Part shown: positions 8,054 to 15,581 of the stretch, piece by piece | Numbering within the stretch: the first letter of the stretch is position 1 | Layout: every line of letters begins with the position of its first letter | Source of the DNA: UBA7803 sp036381275 | GTDB lineage: Bacteria; Pseudomonadota; Gammaproteobacteria; Pseudomonadales; Azotimanducaceae | Direction of reading: 5' to 3' | Assembly: GCA_036381275.1 (NCBI GenBank) | Contig: DASVDC010000078.1 | Coordinates: 1-64,000 of the forward strand | DNA: 64,000 bases | Notes under the pieces: generated by a model | What the model saw: only the letters and a program-made list of their open reading frames with translations | Told to the model about the DNA's origin: nothing | Database searches by the model: none | Position numbers and translations under genes: made by a program

Positions 8054-8824
8054 ATGCCCGAATTCTGCAGCATCGAACGAAAGGACCACGTGTTCGTGGT
8101 CACCCTGGAACGGCCCGAGCGGCTGAATGCGCTGCATCCGCCGGCCAACGCGGAGCTCGGCGAAGTCTTCGACCAGTTCGCGGCCGACGACGACGCCTGG
8201 GTCGCGATCATCACCGGCCGCGGCCGCGGCTTCTGCGCCGGTAACGACCTGCGCTACCAGGCGGAAGGCGGCGAGCGCGTACCGACGCCGCGCGGCTTCG
8301 GCGGGCTCACCTCACGCTTCGACCTGACCAAGCCGGTGATCGCCGCCGTGAACGGCGTCGCGATGGGCGGCGGCTTCGAGATCGCGCTCGCCTGCGACCT
8401 GATCATCGCCGCCGAGAGCGCGACGTTCGCGCTGCCCGAGCCGAAGGTCGGGCTGGCGGCGCTGGCCGGCGGGCTGAACCGGCTGCCGCGGCAGATCGGT
8501 GTGAAGCGCGCGCTCGGCATGATCCTGACCGGGCGCCACGTCAGCGCGGCGGAGGGCAAGGAGCTCGGCTTCGTCAACGAGGTCGTGCCCGGCGATCAAC
8601 TGATGGAAGCGGCGCTGCGCTGGGCGGGCGAGATCTGCGCGTGCGCGCCGCTCTCGATCCGGGCCAGCAAGGACGTGGTCTACCGCAGTCTCGACATCGC
8701 GTCCCTCGAGGAGTCGATGCGGATGCAGTACGACTCGGTCAAGGCGATGGTGCAGAGCGAGGACTTCATCGAAGGGCCGCGTGCGTTCGCGGAGAAGCGC
8801 AAGCCCAACTGGAAGGGCCGCTGA
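8054..8824 (+). CDS. Enoyl-CoA hydratase/isomerase family protein
   Basis: A 256-residue crotonase-fold enzyme, likely acting on acyl-CoA esters in fatty-acid or aromatic degradation. The first oxyanion-hole motif is GRGRGFCAGNDLR and the second is AVNGVAMGGGFEIALACDLIIAA. The position after PEPKVGLAA, where hydratases carry the second catalytic glutamate, reads LAGGLNRLPR, so the exact reaction cannot be named. ATG 8054 follows a strong GAGGGGGG site. No other fatty-acid genes adjoin it; an acyl-CoA synthetase lies 7 kb downstream. Confidence 0.88.
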   Translation: MPEFCSIERKDHVFVVTLERPERLNALHPPANAELGEVFDQFAADDDAWVAIITGRGRGFCAGNDLRYQAEGGERVPTPRGFGGLTSRFDLTKPVIAAVNGVAMGGGFEIALACDLIIAAESATFALPEPKVGLAALAGGLNRLPRQIGVKRALGMILTGRHVSAAEGKELGFVNEVVPGDQLMEAALRWAGEICACAPLSIRASKDVVYRSLDIASLEESMRMQYDSVKAMVQSEDFIEGPRAFAEKRKPNWKGR

Positions 8825-8852
8825 CCGCTGCAGGCGGCCGCTCCCGAGCGGT

Positions 8853-9047
8853 TCAGGAGTACGCGAGGATCTGCGCGGTGCCGATCGCGTCGGCGACCAG
8901 GGCCACCGCCAGGCAGACGTCGTCGAGGGTGGCCTGTTCGCCCCGCACGCTCATCTCGGAGATGATCTCCATTTGCGGAATGGCCACGTGCAGCAGGTCC
9001 GGCGTGACCGCGAACTGCTCCGGGTAATGGCTGGCGGCTGATCTCAT
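8853..9047 (-). CDS. Small hypothetical protein (64 aa)
   Basis: Not recognised. The frame shows the strong GC third-position bias of this genome throughout, which argues it is coding. The product is short and soluble, with a helical segment (MEIISEMSVRGEQATLDDVCLAVALVADAIG) and one cysteine. It converges on the enoyl-CoA hydratase, 28 bases apart. The sequence upstream of its start (9048-9160) is unusually AT-rich and likely holds promoters in both directions. Confidence 0.5.
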   Translation of the reverse strand: MRSAASHYPEQFAVTPDLLHVAIPQMEIISEMSVRGEQATLDDVCLAVALVADAIGTAQILAYS

Positions 9048-9110
9048 CGCGGGTCCGACTTCCAGGACGATTGATCAGCGTCATTCCGAAAAACGTGCCA
9101 AATGAGGAAA

Positions 9111-9140
9111 TTGCTGTAAGTTCTTGATAAGTAATACATT
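9111..9140 (+). promoter_or_regulatory. Possible sigma-70 promoter for the MFS gene
   Basis: The only AT-rich patch in several kilobases. TTGCTG (9111-9116) and TACATT (9135-9140) are separated by 18 bases and point at the transporter start about 97 bases on. TTGATA at 9124 is another -35 candidate without a good partner. This is pattern matching only. Confidence 0.3.
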
Positions 9141-9236
9141 CAAAGTTGAGACTATGCGCGCGACGCGCCGGCCGGGTGCCGCGTCGCGCGAGAATCTGAC
9201 GCTGGGCGCCACCCGGGCGCCGCGTTACGCCGGTCC

Positions 9237-10553
9237 GTGGCGTTGAGTGGCGCCGACGAGCGCGCCGTTCGGCGAGCCATTCGGCGAGCCGAACGCCGCT
9301 TCCAGCTCGAAGTGCGGCGCAACCTCAGCCGCAACTTCACCGTCCATCTGATCCACGGCATGCTCGGCCAGACCGGCTTCCGGCTGCTGAACGCGCCGAC
9401 CTTCCTGCCCGCCTACCTGCTGCTGCTGTCGGGCTCCGATTTCGCGGTCGGGCTCGCGCTGGCGCTGCAGGCGTTCGGCATGGCGCTCACGCCGCTGCTC
9501 GGCGCGAGCCTGATCGAACACCGTCCCAAGGTACTGCCGATGGGCTTCCTCACGGGCGCAGTGATGCGCCTCGCCGTGCTCGGGATCGCGCTCGCCGGAT
9601 TGCTGCTGCCGCCACCGCAGGCGCTCGTCGCGATCTACTGCTGGCTCGCCGTGTTCGGGCTGTTCCAGGGCATGCAGGGGGTGATCTTCAACTTCCTGAT
9701 GGCCAAGGTGATCCCGGTGTCGAAACGCGGCCGGCTGACGGGGCTGCGCAACTTCCTGGCCGGGATCATCTCTGCCGGGCTGGCGATGGTCGGCGGGGAG
9801 ATCCTGCTCGGCGACGACCCGAGCGTACACGGCTATTCGTTCACCTTCGTACTCGCGTTCGTGCTCACGCTGTGCGGGCTCTTGTCGCTCGTGTTCATGA
9901 AGGAGCCGGCTCCGCCGTCGGTGCGCCCGCGCACCCCGCTGCTGCGGCGCCTCTCGGAGATTCCGGCGCTGCTGCGGGCCGATCCGTCATTCACCCGCTA
10001 TTTCCTCGCCCGCTCGCTGGCGACCGCCGGGCGGATGGCGCTGCCGTTCTACATCCTCTACGCCGGTTCCGGCTCACTGCCGCTGACCGGCAGCAACCTC
10101 GGCATCCTGACCGTCGCCTTCACGCTCGCCGGCACCGTGTCGAACCTGATCTGGGGAAACCTCGCGGACCGCCGCGGCTTCCGGCTGGTGTTCCTGCTCA
10201 GCATCGCGCTGTGGATTGCATCGACTCTGGTGCTGCTCGCCTCCGCCGGGATGCTGATGCTGTCGGTGGTATTCGTCGGCATCGGCGCGGCGGTGCAGGG
10301 ATTCCAGCACTCCGCGCAGAACCTGACGCTCGAGTTCGGTCACCGGGACGACCTGCCTGTGCGGATCGCGATCGCCAACTCCGCCTCCGAGCTGGCGGGC
10401 ACCCTGGGACCGCTGGCGGGCGGCGCGATCGCGGGCGCGCTCGGGTACCCGGCGCTGTTTCTCGTCTCGGTTGCGTTCCTGACCGCCGGTGGTCTAATGG
10501 TCGCCTGGTTCGTGCCGGAGCCGCGGTACCGGCAGGCGCAGGAGACGGTATGA
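9237..10553 (+). CDS. MFS transporter
   Basis: A 438-residue major facilitator transporter with about 12 hydrophobic segments in two bundles split by a cytoplasmic loop near residues 220-245 (KEPAPPSVRPRTPLLRRLSEI). The A-like loop RGRLTGLRNF follows helix 4, and NLADRRGFRLVF follows helix 8, as expected for MFS. An amphipathic arginine-rich N-terminus (about 1-40) precedes helix 1. The substrate cannot be told. GTG 9237 is the start used. The stop overlaps the rhodanese gene by 4 bases, so the two are translationally coupled. Confidence 0.88.
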   Translation: MALSGADERAVRRAIRRAERRFQLEVRRNLSRNFTVHLIHGMLGQTGFRLLNAPTFLPAYLLLLSGSDFAVGLALALQAFGMALTPLLGASLIEHRPKVLPMGFLTGAVMRLAVLGIALAGLLLPPPQALVAIYCWLAVFGLFQGMQGVIFNFLMAKVIPVSKRGRLTGLRNFLAGIISAGLAMVGGEILLGDDPSVHGYSFTFVLAFVLTLCGLLSLVFMKEPAPPSVRPRTPLLRRLSEIPALLRADPSFTRYFLARSLATAGRMALPFYILYAGSGSLPLTGSNLGILTVAFTLAGTVSNLIWGNLADRRGFRLVFLLSIALWIASTLVLLASAGMLMLSVVFVGIGAAVQGFQHSAQNLTLEFGHRDDLPVRIAIANSASELAGTLGPLAGGAIAGALGYPALFLVSVAFLTAGGLMVAWFVPEPRYRQAQETV

Positions 10554-10951
10554 CGCTGAAGATCGGCTACAAGGCGCTGCTCGAAGCCGCCGAGCGCGAA
10601 ATCCGCACGCTGACCGTCGAGGAGGCGCTCGACCTGCACGGTCGCGACGACGTGCAGTTCGTGGACATCCGCGACATCCGCGAGCTGCAGCGTGAGGGCC
10701 GCATCCCCGGCGCGTTCCACGCGACCCGCGGCATGCTCGAGTTCTGGATCGATCCGGAGAGCCCCTACTACAAGGACGTGTTCGGCGCCGACAAGACGTT
10801 CGTGTTCTACTGCCAGAGCGGCTGGCGTTCGGCGCTCGCAACGCAGACGGTGCAGCGCATGGGACTTCCGAGCGTCTGCCACATCGGCGGCGGCTACCGC
10901 GCGTGGAAGGAGGCCGGGGGCCCGACGGAAGATCTGCCGCGGCGCGACTGA
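10550..10951 (+). CDS. Rhodanese-like domain protein
   Basis: A single-domain rhodanese, 133 residues, likely a sulfurtransferase in the cytoplasm. Features are FVDIRDIRELQREGRIPGAFHATRG (the conserved strand and the RG motif before the active-site loop) and the six-residue loop CQSGWR with catalytic Cys88, followed by A..T....G...V..I.GG..AW. It is coupled to the MFS gene by an ATGA overlap, so the pair may form one transport/sulfur-handling unit, although nothing shows what moves. It converges on cysNC. Confidence 0.9.
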   Translation: MTLKIGYKALLEAAEREIRTLTVEEALDLHGRDDVQFVDIRDIRELQREGRIPGAFHATRGMLEFWIDPESPYYKDVFGADKTFVFYCQSGWRSALATQTVQRMGLPSVCHIGGGYRAWKEAGGPTEDLPRRD

Positions 10952-10987
10952 CCTGGCTGGCTGCCTCTGCTGCTGACTGCTTGTGCT

Positions 10988-11051
10988 GTAGGAGCGATCT
11001 CCAGATCGCGATCCCGGAATCAGGAATCGCGGTCTGGAGACCGCTCCTACG
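10988..11051. repeat. Inverted pair of GTAG-type REP elements
   Basis: Two copies of a hairpin unit face each other between the convergent rhodanese and cysNC genes. The left copy starts GTAGGAGCGATCTCCAGATC at 10988; the right copy (11026-11051) is its complement except for two positions. Those two differences pair with each other in the internal stem (GATCT/AGATC against GGTCT/AGACC), so folding is kept. The GTAG foot and paired layout are typical of REP/BIME elements. It could also act as a bidirectional terminator. A third copy is at 60563-60588. Confidence 0.85.
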
Positions 11052-11062
11052 AGAGACGACCG

Positions 11063-12970
11063 TCAGCTCACGCCGGTGAGTATCCCCCGCTGCTCGAGGT
11101 AGCGCAGCAGCGCATTCACGGCCTGCTCCGGGGTGGTTTCGACGGTGCGGATGTGCACCTCGGGTGCCTCGGGCGGCTGGTACTCCGAGTCGATGCCGGT
11201 GAAGTTCGCGATCTCGCCCGCCCGGGCGCGTTTGTACAGCCCCTTCGGGTCGCGCTGCTCGCAGATCTCGAGCGGCGTGTCGACGAACACCTCGATGAAC
11301 TCGCCCTCCTCCAGCAGGTCGCGCACCATGCGCCGCTCGCTGCGGAACGGCGAGATGAACGACACGATGGTGATCAGGCCCGCGTCCACCATCAGCTTCG
11401 CGGTCTCGCCGACCCGGCGTATGTTCTCCACCCGGTCGGCCGCGGTGAAGCCGAGGTCGCGGTTCAGCCCGTGCCGGACGTTGTCGCCGTCCAGGATGTA
11501 GGTGTGCCGGCTCAGGTCGTGCAGCCGCGCCTCGAGCAGGTTCGCGATGGTCGACTTGCCGGACCCGGAGAGGCCGGTCATCCAGATCACCGCGGGGCGC
11601 TGGTGCTTGATCGCGGCCCGCCGCGCCTTGTCCACCGTGAGCGCCTGCCAGACGATGTTGTCGGCCCGGCGCAGCGAAAAGTCGAACAGCCCCGCACCGA
11701 CGGTGCCGTTGTTGGTCCGGTCGATCAGGATGAAGCTGCCGAGCTCCGCGTGCTCGGCGAACGGCTCGAACGCGATCCGGTTGCTGAGGCTGATGTTGGC
11801 GACACCCACCTCGTTCAGCCCCAGGCTCTTCGCCGGCTGGGTCTCCAGGGTGTTCACGTTCACCGTGTGCTTGAGCTCGGTGATCACGCACGGCACCGTG
11901 CGCGCCGCCGTCTTCAGGTAGTACTGCCGCCCCGGGTACATCGGCGCGTCGCTCATCCACAAGAGGTGCACGGCGAGCTGATCGGACGTCTGCGGCGGCG
12001 CCGACGCGGCCGCGATCACGTCGCCGCGGCTGATGTCGATCTCGTCGGTCAGCACCAGCGTGACCGCCTGGCCCGGCTGCGCTTCCTCGAGATCGCCGTC
12101 GAAGGTGACGATGCGCGCGACCTTCGAGCGCAGCCCCGACGGCGACACGATGATCTCGTCACCGGGGCGGACGATTCCGCTCGCGATCGTGCCGCTGAAG
12201 CCGCGGAAGTCGTGGTTCGGCCGGTTCACCCACTGCACCGGCATCCGGAACGGCTTGGCCGCGACGTCCTTGTGCGTCTGCACGGTTTCGAGGTGATCGA
12301 GCAGGGTCGGCCCGTCGTACCAGTCCATGTTCCGGCTGCGGCTGGTCACGTTGTCGCCTTTCAGCGCCGACATCGGCACCGCGACCACGTCGAGCTCACC
12401 GAGCTGGCGCGCGAACTGCCGGTAGTCGGCGAGGATCCTCTGGAACACCCGGCGGTCGTAGTCCACCAGGTCCATCTTGTTCACGGCCAGCACCACGTTG
12501 CGGATACCGAACAGCCTCGCGATGTAGCTGTGGCGCTTGGTCTGGGTGAGAACCCCTTTGCGGGCATCGACCAGGATCACCGCGAGCTCCGCGTTCGATG
12601 CGCCGGTGGCCATGTTGCGCGTGTACTGCTCGTGACCCGGGCAATCGGCGACGACGAACTTGCGCCGGTCGGTCGCGAAGTAGCGATACGCGACGTCGAT
12701 GGTGATGCCCTGCTCGCGCTCCGCCGCGAGCCCGTCCACCAGAAGCGCGAAGTCGATCTCTTCGCCCTGGGTTCCGAGGCGCCGGCTGTCGGCTTCGAGA
12801 GCTGCGAGCTGGTCTTCGAAGATCAGCTTGGAGTCGTACAGGAGCCGCCCGATCAGCGTGCTCTTGCCGTCGTCCACGCTGCCGCAGGTCAGAAAGCGCA
12901 GGGTGGTCTTGGCGGCCTGGTCCGCCAGATAGGCTTCGATGGTGGGCGGTGCTTCCATGGGCTCCGTCAT
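11063..12970 (-). CDS. cysNC: Bifunctional sulfate adenylyltransferase subunit 1 / APS kinase CysNC
   Basis: A fused enzyme of assimilatory sulfate activation, 635 residues. Residues 1 to about 440 are the CysN GTPase that drives ATP sulfurylase: G1 GSVDDGKST, G3 DCPGHEQY, G4 NKMD, then two beta-barrel domains. About 450-635 form APS kinase (CysC): P-loop GLSGSGKST, then LDGDNVRHGLNRDLGF and FISPFRSERRMVR, which bind APS. The protein makes APS with CysD and phosphorylates it to PAPS. Its ATG shares one base with the cysD stop (TGATG), so the two are coupled. Convergent with the rhodanese, with a REP pair between. Confidence 0.96.
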   Translation of the reverse strand: MTEPMEAPPTIEAYLADQAAKTTLRFLTCGSVDDGKSTLIGRLLYDSKLIFEDQLAALEADSRRLGTQGEEIDFALLVDGLAAEREQGITIDVAYRYFATDRRKFVVADCPGHEQYTRNMATGASNAELAVILVDARKGVLTQTKRHSYIARLFGIRNVVLAVNKMDLVDYDRRVFQRILADYRQFARQLGELDVVAVPMSALKGDNVTSRSRNMDWYDGPTLLDHLETVQTHKDVAAKPFRMPVQWVNRPNHDFRGFSGTIASGIVRPGDEIIVSPSGLRSKVARIVTFDGDLEEAQPGQAVTLVLTDEIDISRGDVIAAASAPPQTSDQLAVHLLWMSDAPMYPGRQYYLKTAARTVPCVITELKHTVNVNTLETQPAKSLGLNEVGVANISLSNRIAFEPFAEHAELGSFILIDRTNNGTVGAGLFDFSLRRADNIVWQALTVDKARRAAIKHQRPAVIWMTGLSGSGKSTIANLLEARLHDLSRHTYILDGDNVRHGLNRDLGFTAADRVENIRRVGETAKLMVDAGLITIVSFISPFRSERRMVRDLLEEGEFIEVFVDTPLEICEQRDPKGLYKRARAGEIANFTGIDSEYQPPEAPEVHIRTVETTPEQAVNALLRYLEQRGILTGVS

Positions 12971-13875
12971 CAGAAATAGCCCTCCTGCTTCTTCTTCTCC
13001 ATCGATGCGGCGGTGTCGTGGTCGATGGCGCGGCCCTGCCGCTCCGACGTGCGGGTCAGCAGCATCTCCTCGATGATCCCGGGCAGGTCGGCGGCCGAGC
13101 TCTCGATCGCGCCGGTGAGCGGATAGCAGCCCAGCGTGCGGAACCGCACCAGGCGCATCTGCGGCTTCTCGCCGGGCCGGAGCGGCATCCGTTCGTCGTC
13201 CACCATGATCAGCAGCCCGTCACGCTCGACGATGGGCCGCTCCTTCGCGAAGTACAGCGGCACGATCGGAATGTTCTCCCGGTAGATGTACTGCCAGATG
13301 TCGAGTTCGGTCCAGTTCGACAGCGGAAACACCCGGATGCTCTCGCCCTTCTTCACCCGGCCGTTGTACAGGCGCCACAACTCCGGGCGCTGGTTCTTCG
13401 GGTCCCAGTGGTGCTGGGCGTTGCGGAACGAAAACACCCGCTCCTTCGCGCGCGACTTCTCCTCGTCGCGCCGGGCGCCGCCGAACGCGGCGTCGAACTT
13501 GTACTTGTCCAGCGCCTGCTTGAGCGCCTGGGTCTTCATCACGTCGGTGTGCACCTGGGAGCCGTGTGTGAACGGCCCGATGCCCTGCTTCACGCCATCC
13601 TCGTTGATGTGGACGATCAGCTCCATCCCGACCTCTTTCGCCATGCGGTCGCGGAACTCGATCATCTCCCGGAACTTCCAGGTGGTGTCCACGTGCATCA
13701 GCGGAAACGGCGGCTTCGAGGGGTAGAACGCCTTGCGCGCGAGGTGCAGCATCACCGACGAATCCTTGCCGATGGAATACAGCATCACGGGGTTTTCGCA
13801 CTCGGCGACCACCTCACGCAGGATGTGGATACTCTCGGCCTCGAGGCGCTCGAGGTGGGTCAGTGGGCGCGGCAA
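12970..13875 (-). CDS. cysD: Sulfate adenylyltransferase subunit 2 CysD
   Basis: ATP sulfurylase catalytic subunit, 301 residues, working with the CysN half of CysNC. The PP-loop-like motif YSIGKDSSVMLHLARKAF (near residue 35), the conserved block GARRDEEKSRAKER, and the C-terminal R.R.LGCYPLTGAIES are all present. The start codon is TTG at 13875: AGGAAG lies 6-7 bases before it, the CysD alignment begins there, and no in-frame ATG or GTG fits better. It is the first gene of the cysD-cysNC operon, divergent from the spermidine-synthase-like pair. Confidence 0.95.
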   Translation of the reverse strand: MPRPLTHLERLEAESIHILREVVAECENPVMLYSIGKDSSVMLHLARKAFYPSKPPFPLMHVDTTWKFREMIEFRDRMAKEVGMELIVHINEDGVKQGIGPFTHGSQVHTDVMKTQALKQALDKYKFDAAFGGARRDEEKSRAKERVFSFRNAQHHWDPKNQRPELWRLYNGRVKKGESIRVFPLSNWTELDIWQYIYRENIPIVPLYFAKERPIVERDGLLIMVDDERMPLRPGEKPQMRLVRFRTLGCYPLTGAIESSAADLPGIIEEMLLTRTSERQGRAIDHDTAASMEKKKQEGYF

Positions 13876-13940
13876 TTTCGACTTCCTATCGAGAAAATGC
13901 GGAGCGGCATGAAATTAGACCGAAGATGTCTAAACGCCGC

Positions 13941-13955
13941 AACAACCGTGTTGTT
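13941..13955. promoter_or_regulatory. Perfect palindrome AACAAC-CGT-GTTGTT
   Basis: Six-base arms with a 3-base spacer in the AT-rich divergent gap between cysD and the membrane aminopropyltransferase-like gene. It touches the -35 hexamer of the plus-strand promoter. The position fits a regulator site; no known regulator is identified. Confidence 0.35.
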
Positions 13956-13980
13956 TCTAGCATATACCGCTTTGTAAAAT
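13951..13980 (+). promoter_or_regulatory. Likely sigma-70 promoter of the aminopropyltransferase-like pair
   Basis: TTGTTT (13951-13956) and TAAAAT (13975-13980) with an 18-base spacer; the -10 matches 5 of 6 consensus bases. It lies 27 bases before the start at 14007. The -35 overlaps the palindrome at 13941-13955. Confidence 0.55.
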
Positions 13981-14006
13981 GCCGGGCCACCCGAACGGGC
14001 GCTTTC

Positions 14007-14648
14007 ATGGCCGTGATCGTCTACACCCTGGCATTCGTCGGGGGCTTCTGCATCATGTCGCTGGAGCTTCTCGGGGGACGGGTGCTGGCGCCCTACTTCG
14101 GCAGCTCCATCTACGTCTGGGGCAGCATCATCACCGTCTTCATGCTGTCGCTGTCGGTCGGCTACCTGCTCGGCGGGCGCTTGTCCCTGCACCACCCGTC
14201 GCTCGGCCGCTTCGCGCTGATCTTCCTCGCCGCCGCGGCATGCCTGTATCCGCTGGTGTACTTCAGCGAGGCGATCATGACGTGGATCTTCGGCCAGGTC
14301 GCCGACCCCCGATACGGCTCCCTGCTGGCCTCGAGCATCCTGTTCATTCTGCCGACCGTGATCATGGGCATGATCTCGCCCTACTCGGTGCGGATGCTGG
14401 TACGCACCACGACGCACTCCGGTCACGTCGCCGGGGTGCTCTACTTCGTCTCGACCCTCGGCAGCGCGCTCGGTACGCTGGCCACTTCGTTCTATCTGGT
14501 GCTCTGGTTCGAGATCAACACCATACTGACGCTGCTGACGGCCGCTCTGCTCGCGATGGCCGCGATCGCCGCTCTGGCGACTCGTTGGGTCGCGAGCGGG
14601 CCGGCCGTGACCGCGGAGACCACGGTTCCGTCGGGAAAGACCGCATGA
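14007..14648 (+). CDS. Membrane half of a spermidine-synthase-like protein
   Basis: A 213-residue integral membrane protein with about six or seven helices, matching the N-terminal membrane part of long polyamine aminopropyltransferase-like proteins: GFCIMSLELLGGRVLAPYFGSSIYVWGSIITVFM, then GYLLGGRL and ILPTVIMGMISPYSVRMLV. In those long proteins this region is fused to the soluble synthase domain; here the soluble domain is the next gene. ATG 14007 is used because the domain starts there; an upstream extension would cover the promoter. The last codons overlap the next gene's ATG. Confidence 0.85.
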   Translation: MAVIVYTLAFVGGFCIMSLELLGGRVLAPYFGSSIYVWGSIITVFMLSLSVGYLLGGRLSLHHPSLGRFALIFLAAAACLYPLVYFSEAIMTWIFGQVADPRYGSLLASSILFILPTVIMGMISPYSVRMLVRTTTHSGHVAGVLYFVSTLGSALGTLATSFYLVLWFEINTILTLLTAALLAMAAIAALATRWVASGPAVTAETTVPSGKTA

Positions 14649-15541
14649 TGCTACGAATCGCGCCGGCGGTGCTCGCGCTGGCCGCGGCCCTCGCCTCTGC
14701 CGCGCCCGCCCACGCGCGCATCATCCACGAGGAGCGCTCGCTCTACAGCACGATCCTGGTGAACGAGCAGGGACCGGTGCGGTGTCTGCAGTTCAGCATC
14801 CGGCGCGATCAGCGCAATCAGTCGTGCGTCAACCAGCGTCGGCCGAAGGAGATGGTGTTCGCGTACGCGCGCATGGTGATGACGGGCCTGCTGCTCGAGC
14901 CCGAGCCGCGGCGCATCCTGATTCTCGGCCTCGGCGGCGGCACGCTGCCGATGGCGCTGAACGAGCTGCTGCCCGAAGCCGACATCGACGTGGTGGAGAT
15001 CGATCCGGCGGTGGTGCGGGTCGCCCGCGAGTACTTCGGCTTCGCGCCGACCGAGCGGGTGGACGTGTTCGCCCAGGACGGGCGCGTGTTCGTGAAGCGC
15101 GCAGCGGCCCAGGGCGAGACGTACGATCTGGTGATCCTGGACGCCTTCAACGGCGAATACATCCCCGAGCACCTGATGACCCGCGAGTTCCTCGAGGAGG
15201 TTCGGTCTCTGCTCGGCGGCGACGGCGTGCTGGTCGCGAACACGTTCTCGATCTCCGATCTGTACGATCACGAGTCCGCGACCTACGCGGCGGTGTTCGG
15301 CGAGTTCTTCAACCTGCGCGCCGACAACACGGGCAACCGGGTGATCATCACGCGTCCGGGCCGGCTGCCGCCGACGGACGTGCTCGCCGAGCGCGCGGCG
15401 GCGCTCCAGGACACGGTAGCGCCGTACGGCGTCGACTACGACGAGCTGCTCGGCCTGATGAGCACCGAGCCGGACTGGGACCCGGACGCGCGCATCCTCA
15501 CGGACCAGTACTCGCCGGCGAACCTGCTGCGCTCGCGGTAA
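14645..15541 (+). CDS. Spermidine-synthase-like protein with signal peptide
   Basis: A 298-residue protein that begins with a clear secretion signal (hydrophobic core LAAALASAAP, likely cleavage after AHA near residue 23). A Rossmann methyltransferase/spermidine-synthase fold follows: ILILGLGGGTLPMALNELLP (nucleotide loop), DVVEIDPAVVRVAREYFGF, and DLVILDAFNGEYIPEHLMTREF with the family's catalytic-type aspartate. Family members normally act in the cytoplasm on decarboxylated SAM, so export is unusual. It overlaps the membrane half by 4 bases, and the two probably form one complex. Whether it makes polyamines is open; the substrate is not shown by the sequence. Confidence 0.85.
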   Translation: MMLRIAPAVLALAAALASAAPAHARIIHEERSLYSTILVNEQGPVRCLQFSIRRDQRNQSCVNQRRPKEMVFAYARMVMTGLLLEPEPRRILILGLGGGTLPMALNELLPEADIDVVEIDPAVVRVAREYFGFAPTERVDVFAQDGRVFVKRAAAQGETYDLVILDAFNGEYIPEHLMTREFLEEVRSLLGGDGVLVANTFSISDLYDHESATYAAVFGEFFNLRADNTGNRVIITRPGRLPPTDVLAERAAALQDTVAPYGVDYDELLGLMSTEPDWDPDARILTDQYSPANLLRSR

Positions 15542-15550
15542 CGGTCCTCT

Positions 15551-15578
15551 TGGGAGCGGCGGGTAGCCGCCGCTCCCA
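15551..15578. terminator. Bidirectional hairpin between convergent genes
   Basis: A perfect 12-base stem (TGGGAGCGGCGG paired with its complement) around a GTAG loop. It lies between the secreted synthase-like gene and the convergent acyl-CoA synthetase. There is no long T-run on either side. The stem base GGGAGCGG resembles the REP family at 1878 and 39553. Confidence 0.6.
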
Positions 15579-15581
15579 CGG

